From the NCBI GenBank assembly GCA_947454055.1, contig CANGIS010000010.1:1-64000 (forward strand): a stretch of 64,000 bases of DNA, written 5' to 3'. Position 1 is the first letter of the stretch. Each line of letters starts with the position of its first letter. The DNA is from Hyphomicrobiales bacterium. Lineage in GTDB: Bacteria; Pseudomonadota; Alphaproteobacteria; Rhizobiales; Beijerinckiaceae. The position numbers and the translations under genes are program-made. Below the pieces are notes generated by a model. It was not told the DNA's origin. It did not search any database and saw only the letters and a program-made list of their open reading frames with translations. Shown piece after piece: positions 21,039 through 29,390 of the stretch.

Positions 21039-22030
21039 GCGAGACGCAGGAATCGCTTACCCAGCGTGTGGAGCCTATTCATGCAGGCGCCCACGTCATT
21101 GCGGCGCGCTTTATCGGCGACGAGCTAGCCCTCGTTTTAGCCGATGGCGTGGTTATCATCGGTTCACATGGTACACGCCTTCACCCCCATGGCGAGGCGG
21201 GCATTCTCGTGTCGGCGGCTGATGACACCATGCTGTTGACCGGCGGTGACGACGGTAAAATCGTATACACCCGAGTGGATGGCAGCGCCACGATTCTGGG
21301 TGATGAAAAGGGCCGCTGGATTGATGCCGTCGCCATTGGCGCCTCAGGGGCGGTAGCCTGGTCAACGGGTAAGAAGGTCGTGGCCCGCGACGGTAAAGGC
21401 GGGCTGAAAGAATGGCTGGCGCCAACCACTGCTCAGGGCCTTGCTTTCGCCCCAAAAGGCTATCGGCTAGCGGTCAGCCATTATAACGGCGCAAGCCTTT
21501 GGTTCCCCAACACCGAAGGTAAGCCCGAAATGCGAGAATGGAAGGGCTCGCATCTTGATGTAACCTTCTCGCCTGACGGCCGTTTTCTGGTCACCTCGAT
21601 GCAGGAAAATACCCTGCATGGCTGGCGGCTAGCCGATGGCAAAGACATGCGCATGTCCGGCTATCCGTCCAAAACCCGTAGCTTCGCCTGGTCGCATGAT
21701 GGCTATTGGCTCGCCACCTCGGGCGCTGATGCGGCGATTATCTGGCCGTTCAAAGACAAAGACGGGCCGATGGGCAAAGCCCCGCGCGAATGTGGCGTGC
21801 GGCACTCGAAAGTGAGCGCCGTGGCGTTTCATCCGCGCGCCTTGGTGGTCGCCATTGGGTATGAAGACAGCTGTATTTTGCTCTGTCGTCTCACCGACGG
21901 CGCCGAGTTGCTGGTGCGCCCAGCCAAGCAAGAGGAAGGTCGGGTAACATCCATGGGCTGGAGCAAAGCCGGCCATCGGATGATCTTTGGAACCGAAGAG
22001 GGCGCGGCAGGTGTTTTGACGCTGCCTTGA
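21035..22030 (+). CDS. WD40 repeat protein coupled to the COG0523 GTPase
   Basis: The 331-residue protein is built of about seven WD40-like blades, seen as repeated segments ending in short W/F motifs (AGILVSAADDTMLLTGGDDGK near residue 55, LAFAPKGYRLAVSHYNGASLWF, VTFSPDGRFLVTSMQENTLHGW, FAWSHDGYWLATSGADAAIIWPF, VAFHPRALVVAIGYEDSCILLC). No signal peptide, so cytoplasmic. The start ATG overlaps the GTPase stop (ATGA), implying translational coupling and perhaps a physical partnership. A beta-propeller of this type usually serves as a protein-binding platform. The function is unknown. Confidence 0.85.
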   Translation: MSETQESLTQRVEPIHAGAHVIAARFIGDELALVLADGVVIIGSHGTRLHPHGEAGILVSAADDTMLLTGGDDGKIVYTRVDGSATILGDEKGRWIDAVAIGASGAVAWSTGKKVVARDGKGGLKEWLAPTTAQGLAFAPKGYRLAVSHYNGASLWFPNTEGKPEMREWKGSHLDVTFSPDGRFLVTSMQENTLHGWRLADGKDMRMSGYPSKTRSFAWSHDGYWLATSGADAAIIWPFKDKDGPMGKAPRECGVRHSKVSAVAFHPRALVVAIGYEDSCILLCRLTDGAELLVRPAKQEEGRVTSMGWSKAGHRMIFGTEEGAAGVLTLP

Positions 22031-22054
22031 TGGCGGCGTCAGTCATATCGAGCC

Positions 22055-23476
22055 TTAGCGAACCAGGATATTCTTGAACTGCCACGGATCGGAGGAATCG
22101 ATATCCTCCGGAAAAAGACCCGGCCGGCCTTTAAGTGGCGTCCAATCGGTATAATGCCCCTCGACCGAGCCGAGATAAGGCATCTGCACCTCGAGACAAC
22201 GGCGGAAATCCAGATCATCCGCCTCTACAATGCCGGCTTCGGGATTTTCCAGCGCCCAAACCATGCCCGCAAGCACGGCAGAGGTAACCTGCAGGCCTGT
22301 AGCGTTCTGATAAGGAGCGAGCTTTCGTGTCTCTTCGATCGACAGCCTAGAACCATACCAATAGGCGTTCTTGGCATGGCCATAGAGCAATACGCCCAGT
22401 TCATCGACACCATCGACGATCTCGTTCTCATCGAGGATTTTCCATTCGGGCTGGCGTTGCCCCTCCTGTCCGAACATCTCGTGTAGTGACAAAACGGCAT
22501 CGTCGCACGGATGATAGGCATAATGGCAGGTCGGGCGATAAACAGCCTTGCGGCCGGCATCATGGACAGTCAGATAATCTGCGATCGATATTGCTTCATT
22601 GTGAGTGACAAGAAAACCGAATTGCGCGCCCGGTGTCGGCGTCCATGAGCGGACGCGGGTATTCGCGCCCGGTTGCAGCAAATAGATTGCCGATTGGCAT
22701 CCCGTTGCATGGGTGCGGCCATTTTCCGGCATCCATTTTTCATGGCTTCCCCAGCCGAGCTCGGCAGGCTGCAAGCCTTCGGAAATAAAGCCTTCAACCG
22801 ACCAGGTGTTGACGAAGGTGCCGCGTGATTTGGGGCTGTTAGCCCGCTGCGTATCACGTTCGGCAATATGAATGCCCTTAACGCCCAACAGTTGCGCCAA
22901 CCCCGCCCATTCGGCCTTCGTTTGTGGTTCTTCCCCGGCAACGCCCATATCTTTTTGGAGATTAAGCAAAGCCTGCTTGACGAACCACGACACCATACCC
23001 GGGTTAGCGCCACAGCATGAAACAGCGGTCGGCCCGCCGGGCGATTGACGGCGAAGCTCCAGAATGACCTCGCGAAGCGCGTAATTCGAACGATCTCCGG
23101 GGCCTTTGGAGGAGTCAAAATAAAAGCCGAGCCACGGCTCTGCCACGGTGTCGATGTAAAGCGCGCCCAAAGACCGCGACAAATCCATAATATCGCGCGA
23201 GGACGTATCGACAGACAGGTTGATACAGAAGCCCTGTCCGCCGCCAGCGGTTAACAGCGGACCTATAAGCTCGCGATAATTTTCACGCGTTACCGCCGAC
23301 TGAACAAATTGAATGCCGCGTTCGTCAAGCAGGTACCGATCGGAATCGGAGGGATCAATCACGACGAGGCGCTTGGGATCAAATTCGATATGGCGTTCGA
23401 GCAGAGGTAGAATTCCCCGTCCAATTGAACCGAAGCCAATCAGCACAATAGGGCCTTCAACACGAGCTAACTTCAT
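22055..23476 (-). CDS. hss: Homospermidine synthase
   Basis: This protein of about 473 residues has an N-terminal NAD-binding Rossmann motif IVLIGFGSIGRGILPLLERH and the motifs VDTSSRDIMDLSRSLGALYIDT, ALREVILELRR, PTAVSCCGANPGMVSW, and ATGCQSAIYLLQPG, typical of bacterial homospermidine synthases. It converts two putrescines to sym-homospermidine plus ammonia in the cytoplasm. I used the ATG at 23476. A GGAGAGG site lies about 20 bases upstream and would better suit in-frame TTG starts slightly earlier, so the N-terminus is uncertain by up to 16 residues. It is the last gene of a decarboxylase-GNAT-hss run on the minus strand. Confidence 0.93.
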   Translation of the reverse strand: MKLARVEGPIVLIGFGSIGRGILPLLERHIEFDPKRLVVIDPSDSDRYLLDERGIQFVQSAVTRENYRELIGPLLTAGGGQGFCINLSVDTSSRDIMDLSRSLGALYIDTVAEPWLGFYFDSSKGPGDRSNYALREVILELRRQSPGGPTAVSCCGANPGMVSWFVKQALLNLQKDMGVAGEEPQTKAEWAGLAQLLGVKGIHIAERDTQRANSPKSRGTFVNTWSVEGFISEGLQPAELGWGSHEKWMPENGRTHATGCQSAIYLLQPGANTRVRSWTPTPGAQFGFLVTHNEAISIADYLTVHDAGRKAVYRPTCHYAYHPCDDAVLSLHEMFGQEGQRQPEWKILDENEIVDGVDELGVLLYGHAKNAYWYGSRLSIEETRKLAPYQNATGLQVTSAVLAGMVWALENPEAGIVEADDLDFRRCLEVQMPYLGSVEGHYTDWTPLKGRPGLFPEDIDSSDPWQFKNILVR

Positions 23477-23584
23477 ATTCTCGACCAAGATCAACACCTC
23501 TCCAAAGGACACCAGACCGATCAACCGGTCAGGTCCGCTCCAGTTTATTCAATGATTAGGCAGGCCGAAGTGCCCCCTATCGTT

Positions 23585-24145
23585 TTAGGCTGCGTCACGT
23601 AACCTCTCAACCTCGACCCGGATCTCGGCAAATAGGCCTTCTTGTCCTGCGCTCTCACCCGTTGCCTTAACAGGTCCGAAGGCACAAGAAAGGGCCGAGG
23701 CCTTCAATTCAAATGCCAGAAACCGTTCCCGCTCAACGGGGCCCGGCATCCAAAGTCCATCCGTCAGTGCAGCCGAGAAGCCGAAGCGGGCATAATAGGG
23801 TGCATCCCCGACGAGAAGGACAGCCGAATAACCGGCGAGCGAAGCCCGATTGAGGGCTGCCCGCATCAAGCGAGCGCCAATGCCCATCGATTGATAGGCC
23901 TTTGCAACAGCCAGCGGGCCAAGCACCAAAGCGTCACGAACACCGCCCGCATCAATGTGCCAAAGCCGGACCGTACCGACAATTTCACCATTGATTTCAG
24001 CGACGAGCGCCAGCCCGCGGGCCGGCAAGCGACCTGCTCGCAAACGTTCGCAGGTTTTTTCAAACCGCTCGACGCCAAACACCTCGTCCAGCAGGGCTTC
24101 CCGAGCCGACATATCGGCTGCATTTTCGTCACGGATCGTGATCAT
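23585..24145 (-). CDS. GNAT family N-acetyltransferase (polyamine cluster)
   Basis: A 186-residue acetyltransferase starting MITIRDENAADMSAREALLD. The acetyl-CoA pyrophosphate loop is VAKAYQSMGIGARLMRAAL (motif A), preceded by LVLGPLAV and followed by DAPYYARFGFSAAL. GGAG precedes the ATG at 24145. Its place between the decarboxylase and homospermidine synthase is a recurring arrangement in Hyphomicrobiales and suggests an amine substrate, but that is inference. Confidence 0.85.
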   Translation of the reverse strand: MITIRDENAADMSAREALLDEVFGVERFEKTCERLRAGRLPARGLALVAEINGEIVGTVRLWHIDAGGVRDALVLGPLAVAKAYQSMGIGARLMRAALNRASLAGYSAVLLVGDAPYYARFGFSAALTDGLWMPGPVERERFLAFELKASALSCAFGPVKATGESAGQEGLFAEIRVEVERLRDAA

Positions 24146-24264
24146 GTCCGAACTCCTTACCCGGCCCATCAGGCCCGGGCCGTTCCGATTGTCGTATGAG
24201 GGTGACAGAAGGACAGTTCTGGCGAAGGCCGCCAGAACTTGAGGATTGGCGCCGGAGCGCCGTT

Positions 24265-25395
24265 TCAGATCGTGTACGATCGGAGTGGTGGGAAACCATT
24301 AAAGGCAACGGCCGAATAGGTCGTCGTATAGGCCCCCGTTCCTTCGATCAGTACCTTATCGCCAATCTGGAGGGAAACAGGCAGCATATAGGGCACCTTT
24401 TCATAAAGGACGTCGGCGGAATCGCAGGTCGGACCGGCCAGCACGCAAGGTGCCATTTCCGACTCATCATGACGGGTACGAATGGGGTAGCGGATCGACT
24501 CATCCATCGTTTCGGCCAGACCACCGAACTTGCCGATATCGAGATAGACCCAACGCACATCATCGTCGTCCGATTTCTTTGAAATCAGAATAACTTCCGA
24601 TTCGATGATACCGGCATCACCCACCATACCTCGGCCCGGCTCAATGATGGTTTCCGGCATGTGATTGCCAAAATGCTTCACAAGGCCACGGAAAATGGCC
24701 TCGCCGTAGTTTTCAACACCCGGGACCGGCTTGAGATATTTGGCCGGAAAGCCACCACCAAGATTGACCATCGAAAGCTGCATGCCCCGTTCGGCGCATT
24801 CGCGGAAGATGGCAGAAGCGGAGCCAAGGGCCTGATCCCAAGCCTCGACATTGCCCTGCTGGGAACCGACATGGAACGATACACCATAGGCCTCCAGACC
24901 TAATCGGTGAGCATGTTCGAGTACGTCCGCCGCCATTTCAGGTACACAGCCGAACTTTCGCGATAAAGGCCATTCAGCACCCGCGCCATCGCACAAGATG
25001 CGGCAGAAGACACGGGCTTCAGGAGCCGCACGAGCTACCTTGTCTACTTCAGCCATACAATCGACGGCGAAGAGGCGAACGCCCAACGTGTAGGCAGTGG
25101 CAATATCGCGCTCTTTCTTGATCGTGTTGCCAAACGAGATGCGGTCAGCCGTCGCACCCGCAGCAAGTGCCATTTCGATCTCGACCACGGAGGCCGTATC
25201 AAAGCAGGACCCGAGAGCGGCGAGCAACCGCAAGACTGCAGGATCAGGATTAGCCTTCACCGCATAATAAACGCGGGTATCCGGCAAGACCTTGGCAAAG
25301 GTACGATAGTTTTCGCGAACGACGTCAAGGTCGACAACAACGCAAGGACCATCCTCACGGCGGTTACGCAGAAATTCACGGATGCGTGCGGTCAT
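24265..25395 (-). CDS. Ornithine/lysine decarboxylase, fold-type III PLP enzyme
   Basis: A 376-residue alanine-racemase-fold decarboxylase (group IV). The PLP lysine is in YYAVKANPDP (about residue 47), with SFHVGSQQGNVEAW, the glycine-rich NLGGGFPAKY, EPGRGMVGDAG, and the second active-site motif TCDSADVLYEK. It probably makes putrescine (from ornithine) or cadaverine (from lysine); feeding homospermidine synthase argues for putrescine. GGGAG lies upstream of the ATG at 25395. A leader of nearly 400 bases with consecutive hairpins precedes it, indicating RNA-level control. Confidence 0.9.
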   Translation of the reverse strand: MTARIREFLRNRREDGPCVVVDLDVVRENYRTFAKVLPDTRVYYAVKANPDPAVLRLLAALGSCFDTASVVEIEMALAAGATADRISFGNTIKKERDIATAYTLGVRLFAVDCMAEVDKVARAAPEARVFCRILCDGAGAEWPLSRKFGCVPEMAADVLEHAHRLGLEAYGVSFHVGSQQGNVEAWDQALGSASAIFRECAERGMQLSMVNLGGGFPAKYLKPVPGVENYGEAIFRGLVKHFGNHMPETIIEPGRGMVGDAGIIESEVILISKKSDDDDVRWVYLDIGKFGGLAETMDESIRYPIRTRHDESEMAPCVLAGPTCDSADVLYEKVPYMLPVSLQIGDKVLIEGTGAYTTTYSAVAFNGFPPLRSYTI

Positions 25396-25479
25396 GGCAC
25401 GAACTCCCTCAATCGAAGCCGCTAGGCTTCCTATTACAGAACATCGGGTGACGACTTCCCGCACCGGCGCGTTGGAAAC

Positions 25480-25790
25480 GCCAGAGGGGTCAGGTCAACC
25501 GCGTGAACTGCCTTAGATTGGAAGGGAAAACCCCGCCGCACTGTTGGCAAGATGGACAAGCCTCTTCGGGTTCTCTGCCTTTGGAGGGCAGAGAGAGACG
25601 AAAAAGCCCGATCCGTCGTTGCTTTAAGTCGCGTCCCTCGGGGAGAACGAGGTGCGCCGGTTTCGCCTCCGGCTGCCAGTTGATTATCGGATTCGCCGAG
25701 AAGTCTGACGAACCCGGGCGGCTGTCCGGCCTCTTGTCCGGATGCCCACCAACCGACACACGACCACAGGCACGTGCGAAATTGGGCAAG
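25480..25790 (-). promoter_or_regulatory. speF-like structured leader of the decarboxylase gene
   Basis: On the minus strand the leader has three successive perfect hairpins: GCCGG/CCGGC (25656-25673), CCTCG/CGAGG (25636-25652) and CTCTGCC/GGCAGAG (25573-25593). Between them lies the unpaired block GGGACGCGACTTAAAGC followed by AACGACGGATCGGGC and five Ts. The layout and the GACGCGACTTAAAGCAACGA-type block resemble the speF motif described upstream of alphaproteobacterial ornithine decarboxylases. A polyamine- or ornithine-responsive attenuator is the natural hypothesis. The match is from memory; a covariance-model search would decide it. Boundaries are approximate. Confidence 0.7.
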
Positions 25791-25793
25791 GGG

Positions 25794-25822
25794 GGAATAG
25801 GGGCATTACCCCCCCATTGCAA
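25794..25822 (-). promoter_or_regulatory. Probable promoter of the decarboxylase leader
   Basis: On the minus strand TTGCAA (25817-25822) and TATTCC (25794-25799) are separated by exactly 17 bases, giving a start near 25787 and a leader of about 390 bases. Confidence 0.5.
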
Positions 25823-26018
25823 GTGTTTTTTTCGTCATAATTTGTATGACAGAAGCGGAGCCCAAAACAGGGGTTAAGATTCTGAAAATCCAAGCGTATT
25901 CCCGTATGGCGCAACGGGGTATTCTTGGACAGGCTTACGATCGGCTGCAACAGCCCCGTCGGCAGGAGAGGTAAGCCGGTCCCGCCGTGTGAAACCGCAG
26001 GGCATACGTCCAAATCCG
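25823..26018. other. Intergenic stretch with no recognised gene
   Basis: About 200 bases between the decarboxylase promoter and the 3' end of the allantoinase-like gene. Reading frames in it are short and share no recognisable motif; codon use does not look coding. No terminator-like hairpin with a T tract is evident. Confidence 0.4.
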
Positions 26019-26930
26019 CTATTTGGCGGGATGCACTTTCCGCCAGTGCCGTGCAATATCGATACGTTTGGCGACCCAAACCTTGTCGTGGCTTTGCACA
26101 TAATCAAGAAACCGCTCCAGCGCCAAGGCCCGGCCTGGCCGGCCGACAAGTCGGCAATGCAGGCCGATATTCATCATTTTCGGGGCGCCCTCCGCGCCTT
26201 CGCGCCAGAGTAGATCAAAGCTATCCTTGAGGTACTGGAAGAAGTGGTCTCCGGTATTAAAGCCCTGCGGTGTGGCAAAACGCATATCATTGGCATCGAG
26301 TGTATAAGGGATGATCAAGTGGGAGCCATGAGGCCCTTTCACCCAATAGGGAAGATCATCGGCATAGGTATCCGATGAATAGAGAAATCCCCCTTCCTCC
26401 ATCACCAGAGCCTGCGTATTCATCGAGCATCGGCCCGTGTACCAACCCAGGGGACGTTCGCCGACCACCTCGGTGTGCAGACGGATGGCTTCCGCAATTT
26501 GGGCGCGCTCTTCATCGGCCGACATGTCTTTATGCTCGACCCATTTGAGGCCATGGGATGCTATTTCCCAATCGGCCTCCTGCATCGCCTTCACCTGATC
26601 AGGACTGCGGGCCATGGCGGAAGCAACGCCATAAACGGTGACGGGCATCTGGCGCTTGGTGAACATCCGCCACAACCGCCAAAATCCGGCGCGGGCGCCA
26701 TACTCGTAAATCGATTCCATATTCCAATGCCGCTGGCCTGGCCATTGCGCCGCTCCGACGATTTCCGAAAGGAAGGCTTCTGACGCCGCATCGCCATGAA
26801 GAATATTGTTCTCGCCACCCTCTTCGTAATTCACCACGAACTGCACACAGACATTCGCGTCGCCAGGCCATTTCGGATCAGGGGTTAGGCGGCCATAGCC
26901 ACGCATGTCACGGGGATATTCGGTCGTCAT
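26019..26930 (-). CDS. puuE: Allantoinase PuuE-like polysaccharide deacetylase family enzyme
   Basis: The 303-residue protein begins MTTEYPRDMRGYGRLTPDPK, the usual start of the cofactor-independent allantoinase PuuE. The NodB-like barrel shows VQFVVNYEEGGENNILHGD, NMESIYEYGARAGFWRL, WEIASHGLKWVEH and GWYTGRCSMNT. It hydrolyses (S)-allantoin to allantoate in purine breakdown. GAGGAG precedes the ATG at 26930. No other ureide genes are beside it, so a related amidohydrolase activity cannot be excluded. Confidence 0.85.
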   Translation of the reverse strand: MTTEYPRDMRGYGRLTPDPKWPGDANVCVQFVVNYEEGGENNILHGDAASEAFLSEIVGAAQWPGQRHWNMESIYEYGARAGFWRLWRMFTKRQMPVTVYGVASAMARSPDQVKAMQEADWEIASHGLKWVEHKDMSADEERAQIAEAIRLHTEVVGERPLGWYTGRCSMNTQALVMEEGGFLYSSDTYADDLPYWVKGPHGSHLIIPYTLDANDMRFATPQGFNTGDHFFQYLKDSFDLLWREGAEGAPKMMNIGLHCRLVGRPGRALALERFLDYVQSHDKVWVAKRIDIARHWRKVHPAK

Positions 26931-26957
26931 GGAAATCTCCTCACCATCGTTCATGGA

Positions 26958-28295
26958 TTAAAAGAGCCCAACACTGAGAGGAAAAGCAAGCCGGATCACC
27001 AAACCGGCGACCGTCGTTGCCAAAAGCGTGACGCTGAGACCCCTGTGCAGAACCAAGAGCAAAACGAAAGCAAGGGCCGAGAGGAGCAACGCATCGAGCC
27101 TCAAGGTTGCAACAACCACCATCGGTATCCGAACAAAGCCCAGCGTCACCTCGTTGACCTCGCCAAACAGGACATGGAGTCCGAACCAGAAGGCGACCCA
27201 AGCCACGACGCCCACAACCGCCGCCGTAATCGCGGACAAGGACGCCGAAAGCCGACGGTTTGATCGCAACCGCTCGAGATAGGGGGCCAACGAAAAAATC
27301 CAGAGAAAGGAGGGAGCAAACGTCATCCAGATTGTCAGGAAGGCTCCGAGTATACCGGCAAAGAGAGGATTCAATCCACCCGGCGCGCGCACGGCCGCAA
27401 GAAATCCGATGAATTGGGTGACGAGAATCGTCGGGCCGGGCGTCGTTTCGGCGAGCCCCAAGCCATCGAGCATTTCAACCGGAGCCACCCAGCCTTTGGT
27501 CTCGACGGCCGCTTGCGCCAGCCAGGCCAGAAGCGCGTAAGCTCCGCCAAAGGTAAGGGCTGCGAGCCGGGCAAAAAATAGCCCGATCTCGATGAGCCGG
27601 TGCTCGGGACCAAGCAACAAGGCCAACAAAGCCAGCGGCGCAAACCAAATACCGATCCACAACAGCACGGTCCGCACCGTTCGGATCCACTGCCCTTTAT
27701 CGCTCGCTTCAAGAAGGGCTGAGGGTTCTGCCAATGCGAAGGCCCACGGAACCAACGGCCCCACGCCATACGCCAGAACAGCCACCGCCAAAATCAGCAG
27801 TGGAAAGGGTAAATTCAGCGCGCCGATGGCGACAAAGGACAGAACGGACACGCCCATCAGGGCTCGCGTTTTGAACGCGCGTCGGGCAATCCGGACCACT
27901 GCTTCAACCACGATGGCCAATACAGCCGCCTTCAGCCCGAAAAACAGGGCAGCCACGAACGAAATCTGGCCAAACAGAACATAGATCAGGGATAGTCCCA
28001 GCATAACGAGGGCTCCGGGAACGATAAACAGCACGCCGGCTGCCAAGCCCCCCTTCACCCCATGCAAGCGCCAACCGATATAGGTCGCCAATTGCTGCGC
28101 CTCGGGTCCGGGCAACAGCATGCAGAAATTCAGAGCATGGAGAAAGCTTTCCTCATCGATCCAGCCGCGCTCCTCGACCACCGCTTTTTGCAACATGGCG
28201 ATCTGTGCGGGCGCGCCGCCAAACGATTGCAAACCGATTTTGGGCCATAACCGGACGGCTTCGCCAAAATCGGGAGGTCGCACCCCATGTATCAT
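26958..28295 (-). CDS. chrA: Chromate transporter, ChrA (long two-domain form)
   Basis: The 445-residue membrane protein contains two homologous CHR domains: the N-terminal one with SFGGAPAQIAMLQKAVVEERGWIDEESFL and LLPGPEAQQLATYIG, the C-terminal one with TFGGAYALLAWLAQ and ETTPGPTILVTQFIGFLAA. About ten hydrophobic segments are visible. ChrA exports chromate across the inner membrane and confers resistance; sulfate limitation often influences it. GGAG lies nine bases ahead of the ATG at 28295. The allantoinase-like gene follows at 27 bases on the same strand. Confidence 0.93.
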   Translation of the reverse strand: MIHGVRPPDFGEAVRLWPKIGLQSFGGAPAQIAMLQKAVVEERGWIDEESFLHALNFCMLLPGPEAQQLATYIGWRLHGVKGGLAAGVLFIVPGALVMLGLSLIYVLFGQISFVAALFFGLKAAVLAIVVEAVVRIARRAFKTRALMGVSVLSFVAIGALNLPFPLLILAVAVLAYGVGPLVPWAFALAEPSALLEASDKGQWIRTVRTVLLWIGIWFAPLALLALLLGPEHRLIEIGLFFARLAALTFGGAYALLAWLAQAAVETKGWVAPVEMLDGLGLAETTPGPTILVTQFIGFLAAVRAPGGLNPLFAGILGAFLTIWMTFAPSFLWIFSLAPYLERLRSNRRLSASLSAITAAVVGVVAWVAFWFGLHVLFGEVNEVTLGFVRIPMVVVATLRLDALLLSALAFVLLLVLHRGLSVTLLATTVAGLVIRLAFPLSVGLF

Positions 28296-28432
28296 CTCGA
28301 TCAAACTCCGATACCCAAGCTGGAAATCTATTCATCAGCCGTGACGGCGATGCAACGGTGCTCCGCCTCCCGTGCCGTCGCGAAACCTCCGATAACCGGT
28401 TAGAAGACAATCTGTTCCGTTGCCCCCGGTAA

Positions 28433-29359
28433 ATGATGTCCCGCTCCACGACCCCTGCCCAGACCTCCTCCGACACGAACCGTCAACGCCTGATGGGCAT
28501 CGGATTGATGTGCGCTGCCTATATTTGCTTCACATTGCTCGACACGACCGCAAAATGGTTGAACCATTCCATTCCGACGCCTCAAACGGTCTGGGCGCGG
28601 TATGTTTGTAGCGTGTTGATCATTACCGCCTTTATCAATCCGCGGTCTCATCCCGGCGTGTTGCGGACCAGACGTCCCGTTTTGCAAATGATTCGCTCGA
28701 TGCTGTTGTTCGCGTCTACCGTGATGAATTTTATTGCCGTCAACTATCTGCAATTGTCGCAAACCATGACCATCGCACTGGCTACCCCTCTTCTGGTCGC
28801 CCTGTTTTCCGGCCCTGTCCTTGGCGAAACCGTTGGCAAAGGGCGCATGACGGCCATTGTCATTGGTTTTCTGGGCGTCCTCTTGGTCGCACGCCCCGGC
28901 TTTGGCGGCATTCATCCGATCGCCATCCTCTCGGTCATCGGCGTGTGTTGCTATGCCGCTTTTGCCCTGATGACGCGGCATCTGGCCGCCTATGATTCGA
29001 CCGAGACAACGCTGGTCTATTCCGGCCTTATCGGAGCCGTGATCTTATCCTTCGGCCTACCCTTTTTCTGGCAGGATCCGCCCTCCACCCTCGTATGGTG
29101 CATGATGGCAGCCACGGGGCTCTTCGGGGCGGTCGGCCATTTCTGTCTCATTCTGGCCCACCGCCATGCACCAGCCAATGTGCTTTCGCCCTTCATGTAT
29201 ACGCAACTGCTCTGGATGACGCTTTCGGGCTTTATCGTCTTTGGCGACGTGCCGGACGCCTTCACCATTGCGGGTGGGTTGGTTGTTGCGGGTTCAGGGC
29301 TTTATCTTCTTAACCGTGAACGCAAACGGCAGGGAATGATCCCTGCCGCTGCCGATTAA
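28433..29359 (+). CDS. DMT (EamA) family transporter
   Basis: The 308-residue protein has ten hydrophobic segments in two five-helix halves typical of drug/metabolite transporters (MGIGLMCAAYICFTLLDTTAKW, the motif LQLSQTMTIALATPLLVALFS with GETVGKGR, and a second half ending GDVPDAFTIAGGLVVAGSGLY). Cytoplasmic basic tail RERKRQG. The substrate is unknown; relatives export amino acids, S-adenosylmethionine or other small metabolites. ATGs at 28433 and 28436 are equivalent. It is transcribed divergently from chrA. Confidence 0.85.
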   Translation: MMSRSTTPAQTSSDTNRQRLMGIGLMCAAYICFTLLDTTAKWLNHSIPTPQTVWARYVCSVLIITAFINPRSHPGVLRTRRPVLQMIRSMLLFASTVMNFIAVNYLQLSQTMTIALATPLLVALFSGPVLGETVGKGRMTAIVIGFLGVLLVARPGFGGIHPIAILSVIGVCCYAAFALMTRHLAAYDSTETTLVYSGLIGAVILSFGLPFFWQDPPSTLVWCMMAATGLFGAVGHFCLILAHRHAPANVLSPFMYTQLLWMTLSGFIVFGDVPDAFTIAGGLVVAGSGLYLLNRERKRQGMIPAAAD

Positions 29360-29363
29360 AGTC

Positions 29364-29385
29364 GGGTTTGAACCCTTATTTTTTC
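29364..29385 (+). terminator. Weak terminator after the DMT gene
   Basis: A short GGGT-TTGA-ACCC hairpin followed by TTATTTTTT lies just past the stop. The stem is only four base pairs, so efficiency is doubtful. Confidence 0.4.
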
Positions 29386-29390
29386 TAGTC

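Noticed and set aside
23476-23524. Longer homospermidine synthase start at 23524
   Set aside because: It adds 16 residues before the Rossmann start that do not look conserved; the exact start remains uncertain.
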